NCBI RefSeq assembly: GCF_001050035.1 | Contig: NZ_CVTA01000006.1 | Coordinates: 62,001-126,000 of the forward strand | Length of the DNA: 64,000 bases | Origin: Mycolicibacterium komanii | GTDB taxonomy: Bacteria; Actinomycetota; Actinomycetes; Mycobacteriales; Mycobacteriaceae | Reading direction: 5' to 3' | Shown here: piece by piece, positions 60,145 to 64,000 of the stretch | Numbering within the stretch: the first letter of the stretch is position 1 | How the letters are laid out: each line of letters begins with the position of its first letter | The notes under the pieces: generated by a model | Told to the model about the DNA's origin: nothing | Database searches by the model: none | The model's input: only the letters and a program-made list of their open reading frames with translations | Program-made: the position numbers and the translations under genes

Positions 60145-61009
60145 GCGTTGAAACCCCGGTCAAGGCGAAGGTTCTGGCGGAAGCGCTGCCGTGGCTCAAA
60201 CAACTGCACGGCAAGATCGTCGTCATCAAGTACGGCGGAAACGCGATGACCGACGACGTGCTCAAGGCCGCGTTCGCCGCCGATATGGTCTTCCTGCGCA
60301 ACTGCGGCGTGCATCCCGTCGTGGTCCACGGCGGCGGCCCGCAGATCAGCGCGATGCTCAAACGCCTCGGCATTTCGGGTGATTTCAAGGGCGGCTTCCG
60401 GGTCACCACACCCGAGGTGCTCGACGTGGCGCGCATGGTGTTGTTCGGTCAGGTCGGCCGGGAACTGGTCGGACTGATCAATGCCCACGGCCCGTACGCC
60501 GTCGGGGTCACCGGCGAGGACGCCCAGCTGTTCACCGCGGTGCGGCGCAGCGTGACCGTCGACGGGGTGGCCACCGACATCGGCCTCGTCGGCGACGTCG
60601 AGAAGGTCAACGCCGGGTCGCTGCTGGATCTCATTGCGGCAGGACGGATCCCGGTGGTGTCGACCATCGCGCCCGACACCGACGGAGTCGTGCACAACAT
60701 CAACGCCGACACCGCGGCCGCGGCGCTGGCCGAGGCGCTGGGCGCGGAGAAACTGCTGATGCTGACCGACGTCGAGGGCTTGTACACGAACTGGCCCGAC
60801 CGCGGCTCGCTGGTCAGTGAGATCGACTCGGCCGCACTGACCCAGATGCTGCCGACGCTGGAGGCGGGCATGGTCCCGAAGATCGAGGCGTGCCTGCGCG
60901 CCGTCACCGGCGGTGTGCCGAGCGCACACGTCATCGACGGTCGCGTGGAGCACTGCGTGCTGGTCGAACTGCTCACCGACGAGGGAACGGGGACGAAAGT
61001 GGTGCGGTC

Positions 61010-61013
<4 letters not shown>
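60141..61013 (+). CDS. argB: Acetylglutamate kinase
   Basis: A 290-residue amino acid kinase, the second step of the pathway and usually the arginine-feedback point. It has [34 protein letters not shown]-like [42 protein letters not shown] and a C-terminal [17 protein letters not shown]. The N-terminal extension (about 20 residues) fits the arginine-sensitive hexameric type. ATG 60141 overlaps the argJ stop. Confidence 0.96.
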
Positions 61014-63187
<2,174 letters not shown>

Positions 63188-63195
<8 letters not shown>

Positions 63196-63682
63196 AGCGG
63201 CGACCCGCGCCGGACGACAGGCCCGCATCGTGGCGATCCTGTCGTCGCAGTCGGTGCACAGCCAAACCGAATTGGCCACCCTGCTGGCCGAGGAGGGCAT
63301 CGAGGTCACCCAGGCCACGCTGTCGCGCGACCTGGAAGAGCTGGGCGCGGTCAAACTGCGCGGCGCCGACGGCGGCGTCGGCGTGTACGTCGTCCCCGAG
63401 GACGGTAGCCCGGTGCGCGGGGTTTCCGGTGGGACCGAACGGATGTCGCGGCTGCTGGCCGAGCTGCTGGTGTCGACCGATGCCAGCGGCAACCTGGCCA
63501 TTCTGCGGACCCCGCCGGGGGCGGCGCACTACCTCGCCGCCGCGATGGACCGCGCGGCCCTCCCGTTCGTCGTCGGCACCGTCGCCGGCGATGACACCAT
63601 CCTGGTCGTCGCCCGCGAACCGATGACCGGCGCCGAACTGGCAACGAAACTCGAAAGCATTAGACAAAAGGAGACTTGCTGA
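63188..63682 (+). CDS. argR: Arginine repressor
   Basis: A 164-residue ArgR. The N-terminal winged helix is [49 protein letters not shown]. The C-terminal hexamerisation and arginine-binding domain has [39 protein letters not shown]. It represses the operon through the ARG box before argC. ATG 63188 begins [10 protein letters not shown]; an upstream in-frame start at 63101 would include repeat-derived sequence and is rejected. The stop overlaps the argG start. Confidence 0.95.
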
Positions 63683-64000
63683 TGTCCGAACGCGTCATCC
63701 TGGCCTATTCCGGTGGCCTGGACACCTCGGTGGCGATCAGCTGGATCGGCAAGGAGACCGGGCGCGAGGTGGTCGCCGTCGCGATCGACCTCGGCCAGGG
63801 CGGCGAGGACATGGAGGTCGTCCGCAAGCGCGCAATCGACTGCGGCGCCGTGGAGGCCGTGGTCGTCGACGCCAAGGACGAGTTCGCCGACGAATACTGC
63901 CTGCCCGCGATCCAGTCGAACGCGCTGTACATGGACCGCTACCCGCTGGTCTCGGCGCTGAGCCGACCCCTGATCGTCAAGCATCTGGTGGACGCCGCGC
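63682..64000 (+). CDS. argG: Argininosuccinate synthase, 3' end missing
   Basis: The first 106 codons are present. The N-terminal P-loop-like motif is [18 protein letters not shown], followed by [22 protein letters not shown] and a region ending [21 protein letters not shown], all typical of ArgG, which joins citrulline and aspartate. The ATG at 63682 overlaps the argR stop by one base and has an AAAGGAG ribosome binding site. The gene continues beyond the window. Confidence 0.97.
   Translation, partial: MSERVILAYSGGLDTSVAISWIGKETGREVVAVAIDLGQGGEDMEVVRKRAIDCGAVEAVVVDAKDEFADEYCLPAIQSNALYMDRYPLVSALSRPLIVKHLVDAA

Overview
The window is a high-GC chromosomal segment of a mycobacterium, most likely a rapidly growing Mycolicibacterium-type species rather than a member of the tuberculosis complex. 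The evidence is the gene order and the protein types. The order DUF35/thiolase, polA, rpsA, coaE (fused to a GrpB domain), uvrB, MFS, mannosyltransferase, universal stress protein, metallo-beta-lactamase-fold gene, uvrA, lysX, infC-rpmI-rplT-tsnR, adenylate cyclase, rhomboid-like gene, pheST, argCJBDFRG is the core order known from the M. tuberculosis Rv1627c-Rv1658 region. Here it is interrupted by several accessory blocks and has no PE/PGRS genes. The species call is inference from recalled synteny, not a database search.

Layout: 0-2.9 kb holds a DUF167 fragment, a TIGR02206-type membrane protein, and an overlapping SCP2-type thiolase/DUF35 pair. 3.0-9.8 kb holds polA, a PrsW-type intramembrane protease, rpsA with a strong terminator, and coaE-grpB. 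9.8-17.7 kb holds a secreted protein, an Fpg/Nei-like glycosylase, DUF402, a TetR/crotonase divergent pair, uvrB, an MFS exporter behind a MerR-type promoter, and an SCO6745-like gene. 17.7-29.7 kb holds tRNA-Cys, a small Trp-rich secreted protein, a UdgX-type uracil-DNA glycosylase, a GT-C mannosyltransferase, a universal stress protein, an accessory block (Lnt-like gene with the catalytic Cys replaced, class I aldolase, doubly frameshifted P450, cyclase/ATPase protein, SDR) and a metallo-hydrolase. 29.8-34.4 kb holds uvrA, a winged-helix protein and an LpqH-like lipoprotein.

34.5-40.2 kb is the least explained stretch: a helical repeat-like protein overlapping a CHAT-domain peptidase, a convergent frameshifted membrane gene, and two overlapping genes of unknown function. 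It is the best candidate here for an undescribed system. 40.2-46.2 kb holds small secreted or acidic proteins, a membrane esterase, lysX and a DUF1844 gene. 46.2-48.4 kb is the IF3/ribosomal operon with an ATC start codon and an attenuator-like leader. 48.5-52.4 kb holds a GMC oxidoreductase and an acyl-CoA dehydrogenase/MpaB-type operon with its own palindromic operator. 52.6-57.8 kb holds a class III cyclase, a rhomboid-like gene and pheST. 57.8-64.0 kb is the arginine operon argC-J-B-D-F-R-G behind an ARG box, with nearly every junction overlapping.

Themes: excision-repair and repair-synthesis genes are concentrated in the first half (polA, Fpg-like, uvrB, udgX, uvrA). At least twelve genes have a TANNNT -10 box exactly 6-7 nt before the start codon, which points to leaderless mRNAs. 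Two small repeats have entered the core operons, one in frame inside pheT and one between argF and argR. Three single-base losses break two genes, so the assembly or the genes themselves deserve checking.
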